64,000 bases of DNA from Wuchereria bancrofti (GCA_005281725.1 SSBO01000007.1:1928402-1992401), one strand, 5' to 3'; positions 42,101 to 55,294 are shown, counted from the stretch's first letter. The notes: generated by a model from the sequence alone, not told the origin. Made by a program: numbers and translations.

Positions 42101-42379
42101 TAGGACAGTAGTCCTAAGGGGAAACGTCAATTTGACTGTATGCTTGATTGTTGTTAAATTATCAACTTATTATTTTAAAGTCGGTACATCAGTATTCCAA
42201 CCGGTTATGCCGCATTCCCGGAAGATCTGATGAAGCAGCCAGAAGAGCTAATGCGTACCATGTACAACATAACAAATTATACGGAAATCAAAGCTGGTGG
42301 ACATTTTGCTGCTTTCGAAGAGCCGAAACTTCTTGCTAGTGACATCATCAGATTTGTTAGGACGATTCAACTAGAGTGA
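39131..42379 (+). CDS. Microsomal-type epoxide hydrolase (EPHX1 family)
   Basis: Exons: 39131-39229, 39386-39487, 39612-39806, 39985-40204, 40646-40778, 41180-41376, 41615-41723, 41844-41966, 42181-42379, in phase. They give 458 residues (mammalian EPHX1 is 455). The N-terminal membrane anchor (residues 5-25) should hold it on the ER. It is an alpha/beta hydrolase with oxyanion motif HGWPG (155-159), nucleophile Asp234 in GGDWGS, a Tyr-bearing lid (GYMHIQATKPDTIG), NDSPIGLAAYILEKFS, and catalytic His434 in GGHFAAFEEP. The catalytic acid position (Glu404 in mammals) appears to be Asp408. These enzymes open epoxides to diols. In invertebrates relatives act on lipid epoxides or juvenile hormone-like substrates, and the substrate here is unknown. 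Two introns appear to use GC donors (AAG|GCAAGT at 39807, CAA|GCAAGT at 41967). TTAG two bases before the ATG suggests trans-splicing. Confidence 0.95.
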
Positions 42380-43416
42380 TTGACATGTACATTTGTTACA
42401 AATAACATTAAACGAAAGCTGAAATTTTAGTTATTACTACTGCATAATCATGCTGGTTTGTAATGATTGCAATCACCTTAATTACAATTGCAGTTTAAAA
42501 AGTCTTTAAATTTAATTAAAACTATAGATCATCAAAATTAACCATAATATTATTCCATTTCATTTGGCTGAATTAAGAAAAGAAGCCAGTCAAAATCAAC
42601 TTTCATCGTTCTGACCCAAAAAAGCATTGTTTTACATCGGTAATGTGTACTTGTAATTGTCACAACTAATTATAATTGTTAATGAATCTTCTTATTTTAT
42701 GTGCAATATAGAATTTCTTATCATTCTTGCCTTACTGCTATGTTTATTTCAACCATATAGTGTGCAGAATACTAAAATCTTCTCAAGTAAATTACAATTG
42801 AACTTATTTTTCTTCACCTTCTCTATACATTGCCTTTCTATTTCACCACTGTAACTACTTGAGGGTGATGACTTGACGTGATCCTATAGAGTAATGCTAG
42901 CGTAAAGACTTTTGACAAACGTATATATATATGTATGTTGAGAGAGAGAGAGAAAGAGAGATGACATATAAGTCAAACAAATATTTGTTGCAAAAACAGT
43001 GAGAAATTAGAAAATTGTATTAACGAAAGAAACTCATAGATAAATACTTAAAGTGTTACATATTTGTATGAAAAAAAAGAGAAGTACTGTAATTTATGGG
43101 ATAAATATTGCTATTTCATTCTAGAATAAAACACTGTATTTACCTTTAAAATGATGAAAGAGTTTCACTCAGAATTTCAGAAATCGAAAAAAAAATTTAG
43201 AAATCGAAGAATCTAATTCATACATAAGACAAAACTTCATACATATGGTAACCCACCATTCAGCTTCCTATAAAGCGGTTGATTTGTACTGTAGCTTTCT
43301 AATTTTACACTACAGACTACCTTATATCGCAGAACAATAAACAACTGCCACATAATCCTTTAAAATGATGAAAGATCATAGAAGTGGTGGAAATAAACTT
43401 ACAAAATAGGTTAGAT
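42380..43416. other. Spacer downstream of the epoxide hydrolase
   Basis: AT-rich 3' flank with a (GA)n run at 42941-42960 and short duplicated blocks (see repeats). No gene seen. Confidence 0.6.
42972..43044 (+). repeat. Degenerate direct repeat flanking the GATA satellite, left copy
   Basis: The block with TTTGTTGCAAAAACAGTGAG and AAATTAGAAA recurs, slightly altered, at 44150-44222 on the far side of the GATA array. Confidence 0.7.
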
Positions 43417-44139
<723 letters not shown>

Positions 44140-44149
44140 AAAGTATAAG

Positions 44150-44222
44150 TAAAATAAACATTTGTTGCAAAAACGGTGAGAAATTAGAAATCTGTATTTA
44201 TGAAGTGAAAAGTCATGGATAA
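44150..44222 (+). repeat. Degenerate direct repeat flanking the GATA satellite, right copy
   Basis: The partner of 42972-43044: TTTGTTGCAAAAACGGTGAG then AAATTAGAAA. The pair brackets the microsatellite at a distance of about 1.2 kb. Confidence 0.7.
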
Positions 44223-44395
44223 CTGTGGTATTAACTATTTCTTATTTTTAGACCTTATGCCTGTTCATGGTGACTTCTTCAAGATCAATTAGACATAAGG
44301 CAAAAATTTATCACGAAGCATTAAAATAAAAACAAATTTAAGAGTACCGAAAAACATAGGAAAGTGAATGTCTCAAATAAGAAGGAAATTGACTT

Positions 44396-46823
44396 TCACT
44401 TGAGGTGTACTCCTTGTAATTCGATGTCACCATCAATGGAAAGTTTATCGATATCTCGGGGTGACATTCGATGTGTAAATGAACATATAAGGCAATCATC
44501 CACATGACACTGTAACATTGAAACCAAGGAAATATTAAACTTTTAGCGTAAAAAACAAAGTTCAAAAGTCAAACTAAATTAAGATTTTATTTTATAAAAA
44601 TGAAAAATAAAAATAAACTAACAAGAAATCGATTTTCTTCACAATAAAACAGTAAGTCAAATGCTCGCTTCTTTTTGAATGGAAATTGTATTTCGAGCTC
44701 TCTTTCTTCCGTTCCCCATCTTTCTTCAGATCGAGTGTTACGAATTAACTTCTGAAAGTTGCCGAATTTATCAAATAACTTTCTTTTTTCTTTTCTTTTG
44801 ATTCATAAGGCCTAGTGTAATTGACAAATGGAATATTTAAGATTATTAGTGACATAAACATAGCATATTTTAATCTGTTCTTTGATCAATCAGTTTTCAA
44901 CAATTAAAATTTTTCTTTTCATGTAATGTTTTATTCCATTAATAATCTTAATTTCTTGGTAATCATTATATGATTTCTGTTATTGGTTGAGTAATAATTC
45001 GTGTTTCATCAAATGATAACTTACTTTTTCGGCGATTCGTGGATTAAATCTGAATGCTATATCGTTACCAGAGTGAAAATCTACCACGAATTGTTTGGTT
45101 CGCTTTTTAACAACTCCTGATACGTAAAGCTTTCGTCCTGGATAAAAGTTTCCCGGGATATCTGCTGTGTAAGGGACTTGCTGCAATTGTGTTGATGTAA
45201 AGCTAGAAAAAAAATCAATCAACTATGATTAGAGAAAATGCAACTGCTTCATTCTCATTTAAGTTAAAACTTCGAAAGTGTTGTGTTATAAGGAAAGAAT
45301 TTTAAAGAGCCAATACAATTTGGCTTTCGTATCAAACCATTACTGGTGGAAGATTTGGAAATTTAAAATAAATACGAACGCTTAACATTACTGACACCAT
45401 TGTATATTTTCATCAAATTTACATCAAAGCTATTCACTGTACTTACGTAATATTTGCCTTCCCACGAGACTGTATATAATTCGGCATCGCCGTTCATATA
45501 AATGTGTGAAATATTTGAAATTGGCACGTAATACGCAAATTTGGCTAGTAATTTATGGTCAATGAATATCTGAAATTACTTGAAAACAGTTTCTCATCGA
45601 AATACCAGAATGTTGTTGAATGCATTTAATGAAAGGTAAAAAAGTACAGGTAATAATTTGAAAGAAATTGTTCTTTATGAATTACTCAAAGTGTTCAATT
45701 TATGATTAGTCGTTTTTTAAAAAGTTTCAAAAATTTCGAAAATTTACCTCAAAGTATTTATCATGACATCTAATTCGTATGTCGAATTCATCACCAAGTG
45801 TCCACTTATGCTTCACTGAGCCTTCTCTAAATTATTTTTTTCCTCGATAATTTACTGTCACTAGAAATTTCAACAATGAGTGGAATCTTCTCAAATTTGT
45901 TTCTCACACCGAAAAAGCTAACCTTCCCCATTCGCCATCAATACAGGCATTCAAATAAATTCTTTTCAAAGCAATATTTGCTCGAATAGCAAGAAGTCGA
46001 TTGTCAAGAATATCATTTTCATCCTCCTTTTCCACTTTTCCACCATTTGTAAGGTTTATAATAAACTCATTACGTCCTTAAATTTTATTATTTTCGATGA
46101 TTTTAAAATTCTAAAACTTAAATATTTCTAAAACTGAACTCGTTTATATAAAATTCAAATTTTTTGCACTCATAAATAGTGTATCTTAGTTCAATTTATT
46201 AAGTTGGAAAAGTTTTCATCATAAAGTCATTTAGAATCTTGAAGTACATTTACCGCACAACACGTCCTTACATTCAAAATTGTACGTAAAAATGTCGCCA
46301 ACATGGTTTTGCTATCTTCTTAGCTTTCTGGCATATTCATCTTATCACTATTTTATTAATTTATTTTTTGAGATTGGCTAGCAGGCTTCAACGACACTAC
46401 CGTTGTGTATTGTTTCACTAAATATTCTACTCTTCCCAGTTCCTCTCAGAAACGAACATTTTAATTAACTCCAAAAACAAACCAATGATATATCCTCGTA
46501 CAATCAGTGATTGACCTGACTGTAACTGATTGCCTTCGAGTTTTGATAAGTACGGTACTGGCTGTAAAGTTCCATTTATTACTGATAATGGTTCAGATAA
46601 TTTTGAAACATCCGTAGGACATTTTATGTCATTATTTGTCAACAAATGAAACTATGTGCTAATTTCACTTTTTGTTTTATCAAATTTCACTTGAAAACAA
46701 AGGAAGCTGATTTGAAATACTGAAAAGTTAACTTACAAAGCTGTTATTTCGTCCAGTAATGGAATTTTTCTGCGTAACTTTTTTTGTTTCATTTCTGAAT
46801 AATTTCCTCAAAATCGATGACAT
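44396..46823 (-). CDS. Tandem-repeat galectin with two carbohydrate-recognition domains
   Basis: Exons in transcript order: 46823-46737, 46651-46483, 46076-45923, 45826-45748, 45569-45447, 45180-45025, 44751-44623, 44509-44396. The phases join and give 336 residues. There is no signal peptide, as usual for galectins. CRD1 spans about 60-203 and CRD2 about 205-336, linked by WEGKYYQVPY, the join seen in nematode 32-kDa galectins. CRD2 keeps FNPR (249-252), Asn261, Trp268, Glu271 and Arg273 of the beta-galactoside site, with Arg248 where His is usual. CRD1 lacks the HxNPR motif and keeps only EWG (134-136) and a few neighbours. Galectins bind beta-galactosides on glycoproteins and glycolipids inside or outside the cell. 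The basic N-terminal exon (MSSILRKLFRNETKK) is unusual, and its start is the least certain part. Confidence 0.92.
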
Positions 46824-46860
46824 CGATATGATAAGTTATTGGTGCAAGGAATATTTAGAC

Positions 46861-46902
46861 AGACACATGCAGACACATACAGACACACACACACACATAC
46901 AC
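46861..46902. repeat. AC-rich simple repeat
   Basis: Imperfect AGACACAT(G/A)C units pass into (AC)n. It lies just upstream of the galectin start on the opposite strand. Confidence 0.85.
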
Positions 46903-48420
46903 TATAGCCTAGAGATTAGGCTGATGCGTTCTTGTTGAATTCGTATTGTGCTAAAACACTACCATTCACTGTGCGGTATCTATAAAAAGAGAAAAAGTCA
47001 TTTTTGGAATGATAAATTATTTGATAAGTACTGAATGGATCTATGATATTATTCTGTAGAAAGAAGTCACTCAAATATAACAAGGAAGAAAACTTCAAGC
47101 TAATAAATGGTTAATAATAATTGTTATCGTTCCTTTATTGTATAAACGCCTATTACTTCTGTTTTTCTACATTTTAAAATTGTATTGTTTTTTTTTTAAT
47201 TTAATTTTCAAAACGAGCATAAATGTATTGTAGTTATAGAAGTGAAATAATAATAGAAAAAGCAGAAGATTCAATGGACAATATGCATGGCAATCAGGGC
47301 ATTGAAATTATTTTTAGCGTAACATCGATGAAACAGAATGATAAATTCACGGCGCAAATCAAACTCACTGCACAACAAGTGAATCGATCTCCCGATAGAA
47401 CACTTTAATGTCTGTTCTCAGTGAGACAAATGACAGAGGAAAGGTTGTGGTGTGGAAAATTAAAATATTTTTGTCGCATTGTCTTGAATGAAAATTTTCT
47501 TAAATACTGTGGAAAGATTTACTCAAAATATCAACGAAAATGAGGTAACAGTATACTTCAGAAAGTATCGCAACAAATTCGAATATTGAATAGTTTTCGT
47601 CCGAAAATAAAAATAGGTTTAATTAACAATCGTAATTCTATGATCAATTTGATGAATTTTAATACTAGGGAAGTAATTAAAACCAGATTTTTAGCGGATA
47701 TCAACAAATCAACTGATTTCTGGACAAACTTCTTAACGAAAAGGTGATGAGGAAGTGTGAAATCAAATTGAATATCCAACTAATCCGGCTTTTAACACGA
47801 AATAATAAAAGTTAGATGATGTATCTATAAAAGTAGCAGTTTTAATTAGAACTCACAACAGCAACAATATTGATAAAACTTGTAATTAGGGTACTTAAGT
47901 GCAATTACAACATAAAAAGCGCTCATCTGATATCCAATCATTTATCAGAAATAAAAGCAAATAAATGTTTTCGTGCCTGTATTGTCGAAAGAAAACAGAA
48001 AAAGCACAAAAATGAGAGCGAAAATTCAATAAAATTTTACATTTTCTAAATCAGCAATAACAAATATAGGCATGAAAACAACCATACGATACGGATAATG
48101 CCTTTCCTTTCTTAATGTAAAAAAAAAATGCATTTCTAATGACAACTGAAAAAACACAATAATTAATACTTTGTCATCAAACATTACTTCGGAAAGTTAG
48201 CCTAGCAATATTTGAATTTAAATCATTAAAACTATTTTTCAAATTGAATTAATTCCTTCATCAATTGTCTTGTTTACAAATTCTTGTAAGAACAAACTTC
48301 ATTTACAGTTTCCTTGCAAATGAAGCTTACTTTCATTTTATGAAATGAAATATTTGGACAGTATTGAAAACAATAACAATGACATGTCTTTTAACACCTC
48401 CTATACATAGGTATATTATG

Positions 48421-48422
<2 letters not shown>

Positions 48423-48500
<78 letters not shown>
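48423..48500. repeat. (TG)n microsatellite
   Basis: An uninterrupted TG dinucleotide run of about 39 units. Frames through it (Cys-Val or His-Thr repeats) are artefacts. Confidence 0.97.
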
Positions 48501-48501
<1 letters not shown>

Positions 48502-49881
48502 ATTTGTATGTCGTTGCACAAATATATCACTGCGCACCACTTTTCCAAAAGCAAAACGAGCACCAGGAATGACAGTTTTTAGAGCAACAGTGAGATAGAA
48601 AAATTGTTTTGAAAATTAAATTTGAAATGACATACGGAAGAAAAGTATCTGTGTGAAAGGGAAAAAAAACCAAAAATTATAAAAAGAAGACGTTTTATGA
48701 TTAATCGGGAAAAAAGTAATGCATGAAGTGCTACGACAGCCACAATATCAATATTATCCAAGCACAATGCAGTAGCAACACTTTGAAATGCCTTAAATAA
48801 ATAAAAATTTCAAAACTGAAAAAGGTTTGAGTAAAACAATTGAACTAGAATTGCTTAGCTCAATTTATTCAATCAGAACTTGTTTTTAAAACGCTGGCAT
48901 ATAAACAAACGGTATTCATAATTATAAAAATATTATTATTTCTGATCGAACCATATGAATTTCGTACATAGTGACGTCAAATTTGAAAGTTTGTTTCTTA
49001 CTAAAAAAATTTAGTTTCAATCATTTGTTATTTGCTGCACAAATCGTTAATCTGCTAAATAGTGCAACTGATAAACAATAACAAACGATAATGAATTTAA
49101 GAAATTAATGCCACTTTGGGCAGTTGAATATTCCTTTATTGAAGCGTATTTCTAAATAGTTAAATTTGCTCCTTGCAAATTTTCAAACAAGAAATTGTCT
49201 TTTAATTAAGCTCTCAAGGAGTAAATTTGCATGAACAGCGAAGGTAAAAGTATATATCCACACATCTACAAAACAAAGCAGAATCTTCATTTATAATTGT
49301 AACTGTAACAGCAAAGTGGAAGAAAAAAACGGGCAAACGGCATTGGTTATAGAAAATTTAATTCAAACATCAAATTCAATTCACGAAATTCATAAAATCT
49401 ATTTCAATTTTATTTAGCAGAAAAATATGAGGAGAACCAGTGACGAATCATTGGCTTCTCTGTTATGTTTTAAAAAACCGGATCCTGACGAATAATTAAC
49501 ATTGTTCATCGAATAGATTACGGTTAAAAGTTAAGAATAGATGAAATTTATTAAAATAAATTAGCATAAATGGAAGATAAAAAATTAAAAACGAAAATAT
49601 ATTTAGCAATAAACAAATCTTTAACATTATTATCGAGCACTGATCAAATTTTTAATGCGAATAATATTTTTACAAAGATTAATTTTAGGGATTAAAATTT
49701 GCAGTGAAACTAGAAGGAAACAAACAATTAAAGCAGAATGCAATAAGTTATAATAAAATATGTTAAATCTAAAGCATAAAACATATTAATTCTAAGTTTA
49801 GTCATTTCATTCCATCATTAAAATTAATCGGCTATTGTGCTTCGAGTATTTGATTTGCACATGAAATTATAAAATTTCGTA

Positions 49882-49913
49882 GTCTTTTGTCAAATTTTTT
49901 GACAAATGAAAAG
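49882..49913. repeat. Short inverted repeat
   Basis: TTTGTCAAA and TTTGACAAA arms separated by three bases form a stable-looking hairpin, with further pairing of the CTTT/AAAG ends. It is in non-coding AT-rich DNA. Confidence 0.6.
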
Positions 49914-50666
49914 ATTTTGCTGAACATACATCCAAACTTTATTAAACATCGGTCCCTTTCTCCCCGAGGAAGTGTTAGATGAAATGCATTAATTATAGTT
50001 ATTTAATTCCCATATTAAAATTAATTGGTAATTTGCATAAAAGCATCGTATCCTGGTAGAAATGCCAAGATACGATAAATTTCAATTACAGCTGTTAGAT
50101 GTAGAAAATTTGGCTATGCAAAATATGTGTAAAAAGGATATGAAGTAAATATAAAGAAATAATGTACACCCTATGCAAATAATATATAATAAATGTGGCC
50201 ATATAAATTTAGATAGAGTAAATAGAAATGGTAACAAAAGATGTCACCCAACTTCACGACAAGCACCTTCTCAACAATGACTAAGAACATTCCCATTAAA
50301 ATTATTCATAGTATGACAAATTTTGTAAAGTTTTTGATGTTGTAAATATCAAAATGTTCGTGCTATAAGTGTAATGTAACTCGGATTATCACTGGCAAAG
50401 ATAATTTCAGTCCAGTTTCAGTAAAATAAAATAATTTAAACATTGGTCTGATAGTTCGTAAAAATGCAAAAACTATGTACTCAACTGTATAATGAAGAAA
50501 AAATATGATTTTGTGTAATTAAAAAGATGATGAAGTGTCAAAAATTTGAATATCAAACAATCATTTTTGTATATTTTCAGCCGTAAAGAAAGAGCATTCA
50601 TTTGCTGGTTGTCCCTTTAAATTATATGTGATAGGAACAAGTATCGAAAAATGAGTTGACGTTTAC

Positions 50667-50883
50667 ACATCTGACGATTAACAAGATTGACTGATTTACC
50701 GACAGTAAGAGTAGAAAATACAGCTGTCATGGGCACCGGGTCGAGAAATTTTGGTAACAAATGACTTTTTGTTGAGGCAATGATATATTCATGATAAAGG
50801 TCATCGCTATTCATTTCCTTTGATCGTGTAAGCACTGCCGTAGAAATGAAAATGAGAAAGAAGGAATAGAGTTTGATAATGTG
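50667..50883 (-). other. Orphan exon resembling the N-terminus of a Cys-loop ligand-gated channel
   Basis: After an acceptor (TTTCACCAG) a frame is open for 72 codons to a possible donor (GTAAAC). It reads a hydrophobic signal-like stretch (IIKLYSFFLIFISTAVL), then DDLYHEYIIASTKSHLLPKF and VNLVNRQM. The pattern L-Y-x-x-Y ... L-P ... D-P-V-x-(hydrophobic alternation) ... V-N-x-x-x-Q is like the first extracellular helix and strand of nicotinic-type subunits. No start codon lies in the block, and I could not find downstream exons with the Cys-loop or membrane helices. It may be a relic or the 5' part of a gene with long introns. The family call is tentative. Confidence 0.33.
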
Positions 50884-52970
50884 CTGGTGAAATTTTCGAG
50901 CAATGAATGAAAAGTTATAAAGCTCATGTTTTATTAAAATCTTTCATCAACTAAAGTTTATTATACTGAAAGTTCAAGGCAGAACCACTTTATTTATAAA
51001 CCTTTGAGACTGAAAAATAAGAACAATAAAAGTTCGAAATAAAGCAGCAATTCATAAGCATTGAAAATAAAATCCAACGGCGATTTTAATTTGGAATAAA
51101 TCTTGAAGACAATGCGTATTTCAATATGTAAACAAATAAATATTTACAAGTTTGTACTTAATTAGTCATAAATTGAAATTCGATAAAATAGAATTTCCTA
51201 TAAAAAGAAATTGTCACATTGCAAATTTGAAATCATCATCACAGGACGGTATGTATGACACAGATACACTATAATGAAGTATGGTGTGAATAGTATCATA
51301 TGCATGTTTTTCTTGCTCTTATTTTCCATATAATCGGGCAGCAATTTCAATCAAATTATGAAACAGAGTGATCAAATAACAGCCTACAACACATTAATAT
51401 CAACAAATAATTCTAAAAGTTCAGAATTAGCGGTCTATTTTGGTTTGATGTATTATTTCTTAAGTAAATATTTAGGTGTGACATAAAATTGTTGATTGCC
51501 TTTCTTTCCGTTCTGATATCATCAATGCATTTATGGTATAGAAAAGACAACAAATAACACAGTATCATTTTTGAAAACCGAAAGAGTGTGACTTTCCGCG
51601 GGAACACAACCGAAAAAGATCAGCCGAACATTGAACAGTAGTTGGCTAATTAAAATTCTCTTTAGGATACCATACAATTTCATAAATGGAATTGCTTATA
51701 TCTTTTCTAAAAGTAAGCTAGAATTCGAATAACAAAGAATTCAATTAATAACTTTGACCAACACAAATATGCCACAAATCTATAAAAATTTTAAAAATGT
51801 ACTTGTTTAAAAATTTTAAACAAACACATTTCTGTTTTACATAGATATGAAGTTATAGTTAAACTTATAAAAAATTAAATTGTAATTAAACTCTGCATTT
51901 TTTATAACTTCTGGAATGAGCTGTTTTGCTGGAAACTTTTGAACGGTAACGCTTTTTTTTCGAAGACGACTCCTATTAGAAGAAAGAAACTGAGAAGTAA
52001 AACATTGATTCGAAACCAAAGAATAGGAAATGAAAGAGAAAAAGGTAAAGTGAAATATAGTCGACCAACTAATAAATCCTTTGCTGACACACCAACTTAA
52101 TTGTATAAACTGTTAGCGATATGTGTAACCATGTTTTAGTTCTCTCATTCGCTTGTTACATCATCGTTGAGAATGAAAATTTTTGGTTAATCAAAAGTCG
52201 ATGTGAAAGTATTTTATTGAAAATGGCCACAAAAAATTGTACCATCAATTGCAAATAACAGTCGAAAGTCTCAGCCTTTTCCTCCATAGATCAATCAAAC
52301 TTCTTTAAATGTGCAGTTGTTAAATTCTGTTCAAAAAAAAAAAAAAAAAACGAAAAAACAAAAAATTCAAGTATGTAATCGAAACGGGAAAGGAAATGAA
52401 AAAATGCATGATTTTCAATGCAATATTTAATGAGATATAAAAAAAAGAGATGCGCAAATAAATATGTATGTGCATCGTCGCGAAAGTTGCATGTTAGAAG
52501 TTTTTGTTATTATTACGTCCTATAATTGAACTGTAATAGACTTTTTGATCGTTTCCATGATAACATAAACATATTAACTCAAGACGAAATGTGAGGATTA
52601 GAATATGGAAAGAAAAACTGCTAAAGAAAACAGTTCAAAAATAACACATACTAAAGGTACTAAATTGTAAGTAATGTTTATTTGGTTGTTCATTACTCTT
52701 TTAATTTAAAAAGTTCGACAAAAACTTTATAAAAAAAGATTGAGAGGAATGAAAATGTTTTTTTTTTTTGAATATAAAGAAACTGATAAATTGGTTTGTT
52801 TTTTGTTCAAAATACAAATGAAATTAGAAAAGTGTGAAAAATAAAATTTTGCATATGTAGTTAGTATTGTAGAAGTGGAATGTAAAATGTCACTTTTTAT
52901 TATCAGCAAATAATGCATCATGTGTTTTTTTTTCCTTCCTAATATTTCATAAATTTGCAAATTTTGTAGA

Positions 52971-53365
52971 ATGAGTGCACCTACTGAGCTAAATCCAAAA
53001 GAACCGGATATTTTGGATGTTGTAGCTATGATACTTTATGTATTATAGGAATACATTAGTTAACTACTTTCACTTCCTTTTTAACCATAAACTGATAGGT
53101 AAGACTGTAAAACTGGAAAAACTGATTTTTTCAGCTGGGAAACTGACTCCTAATCCTTCTGGAGGCGGGAGAAGAGGTTGGGAGAACTCGAGAGGCAAAA
53201 TGCCCAAAAGGAAAATGGAAGAGAGACCGGTACAATCAGGAGCCAGAATTCAAAGTAGAAGAGGCAAAGCGGATCTTTCTGCCTGAAAAAGATGATGAGA
53301 ATTGGCCATCCAAAGTAGAATGGGTCTCTATTCCAAAAATAAGAGACTCGAGGTACCACTGGTAC
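52971..53365 (+). pseudogene. GC-richer coding-like patch, unknown family
   Basis: An ATG at 52971 (MSAPTELNPKEPDILDVVAM) opens a short frame. From about 53136, after TTTTTTCAG, two overlapping + frames stay open. One ends at about 53286. The other, ending at 53365, includes YNQEPEFKVEEAKRIFLPEK and WPSKVEWVSIPKIRDSRYHW. The base composition contrasts sharply with the AT-rich flanks. I cannot name a family or a consistent gene model. A degraded gene, a retro-copy or a mobile-element remnant are all possible. Confidence 0.28.
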
Positions 53366-53869
53366 TAATAGAGACAAGTAGCATTAAAGAACCAAGGTAA
53401 ACAGCCCGTAAACTCGTCCCGGAAGTTTTAATCTTTTCAGCAGATATGTAGCAATGTAATAATTAGAATAAGTATTAACTCACCTGTTATATAAATGGTT
53501 AATAAACGAAATTTAAGCTTATTTACTAAAACTGATATTTCCGAAGAACCTTCTGTTGCCACATGAATTTACGGCTGCACAGAAAATTGGGACGTATATA
53601 ACCCCATTCAATGAAGTCAGGTAAAACGCCGCAGATTAGATCTTTGAGAGAAGAAAATGTCTATTATCCCTTCATTTCAGGTAAGAAATGCTTCACAAAT
53701 TCATAAAATGAAAATGGGAAGCAAAAAAAAAATTCAAAAAAAATGTAGACAAAAAATTTTATGGAAGACAAAATATTCAAAAAGTCAATTTCATGATTTT
53801 CGGAATTAGTAAATTTTTCTTTAACATTATTCGGCATTCTTCTTGTTCGCTTTCTCCATAGCAAGATTA

Positions 53870-53990
53870 AAAATAAAAAATAAAAAGCAAAACAAAAAAA
53901 TCGAAAAGGAATAAAGAGTAAAAAGGATCAAAAAAGGAAAGATAAAAGAGGAAAAAGTAAAAAAAACAAAGGATAAAAAAATTTTGGAGA
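53870..53990 (+). repeat. Homopurine-biased tract
   Basis: The + strand is almost entirely A with scattered G for over 100 bp, giving strong strand asymmetry. Open frames on the opposite strand here (phenylalanine-rich) are a by-product of this composition. Confidence 0.7.
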
Positions 53991-55294
53991 GGATTTCAAA
54001 GGAATTAGACAAAAAATTCTTTGAAATTGGTTCAAATAACTCAATTTTAAATTTGGGAAAATGAAATAAAGCAGTTTGAACATTTTGCATTTTGAACATT
54101 GAACATTTTGCATGCAAGCTTTTACATTCGCATAAGTCATTCGCTATTTGCAGTATTATTGATAAAAAAACTTGTAAAGGAAATTTTTTGGTTGCCACGA
54201 AAAATCAATTACAATTTATTTAGTTTGAATTAAACTGTTTTTTAGTAATTTGCTTTTGTCTTTTCTTTTTTTTGCTTGCTAGCAGGTAGCTTTTGTAGAA
54301 AGTTTACCGGCTTAATTCACTCATATATTATAAATAATATGTTTTTAATAATTGATCTTATTTTTCTAATTTTTAAAATCTTCGGTAGCTATTGTTTGTT
54401 GTTTTCTTCTATTCTTTTTAAATAACTGTTTGTATTATATATATTTAAAATGTGATTAATAGAAATCGTTGTTGTTTTTAAAGCTTTTTTATTGAAATTG
54501 TTTTCATTGCTGTTTGATATTAATGCCTCTGTTAAATGTTTCTCATTAAATTTGTTTATTGGATACCAATTTGTTTTATGCTAATTAATTTGAAATAGGT
54601 TCTTTAGATTTAAGTTATGTTTATTAATGTTATCTTATGCATTGAGATGATTTGATTTCGGTTATCGAAGAGAGATATAAAGTTAAATATCTGTTTCTTT
54701 GGATTATTTTTAATGACATTTGAGCAATTTTTGAAAATTTTTATCCACAGTTAATTTGCCTTCTGATTTAAAGCTGGCAAATTACCAAACCAAGGAATAA
54801 TAATTTGAATTTTTATAATTTGAACTTGTTTGAGTTTTCTTTGACTGAATTATAAATTGTTACCCAGTACTTTGCATTCCTATCAATGTAGTGGGAAGAT
54901 CGAAAAGAGATATAATGTTACTAAAAATTGATTTTTCAAACAATCTATCTATGTGAATAATGTGCGGCTTTTGAAATTTCGGTGAGAAATTTTCTAAAAT
55001 CTTAATTTTTTCCTGCATTTCTTAATATTTTGATTTCTGGAATAAATTTTTGAGGCTTCGATTTCTTTTTCCAGTTTTTGAAATGCACTCCTGAACTAAT
55101 AGAGTTTTTATATCATTGAAATGTTTTGAAATTTCTTGGATTTTGATTTTCTTTGAATATTCATTTTTTTCTCTCATTTTTCGAATTCTTGGGATACTTT
55201 GGATGTTTTTAAACTTTTTCACTCTCGAATTTTTTATTAATTCTGTTTTTTCATGTTCTTAACAATTGTATGCATTTTTGTAGTTCCATTAACT

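Noticed and set aside
47223..47408. 61-codon + strand frame with mixed composition
   Set aside because: It looks slightly coding-like but has no recognisable family, no splice partner and no support on either side.
48333..48582. His-Thr and Cys-Val repeat frames
   Set aside because: Artefacts of the TG dinucleotide repeat.
51837..52090. Signal-peptide-like - strand frames
   Set aside because: Two overlapping frames in the same 250 bp are hydrophobic because of T-rich composition. No exon partner was found.
53827..54198. 123-codon - strand frame rich in Phe/Leu
   Set aside because: It is mainly the complement of an A/G-rich tract. It has no family resemblance, and a second overlapping frame is similarly open, so composition explains it.
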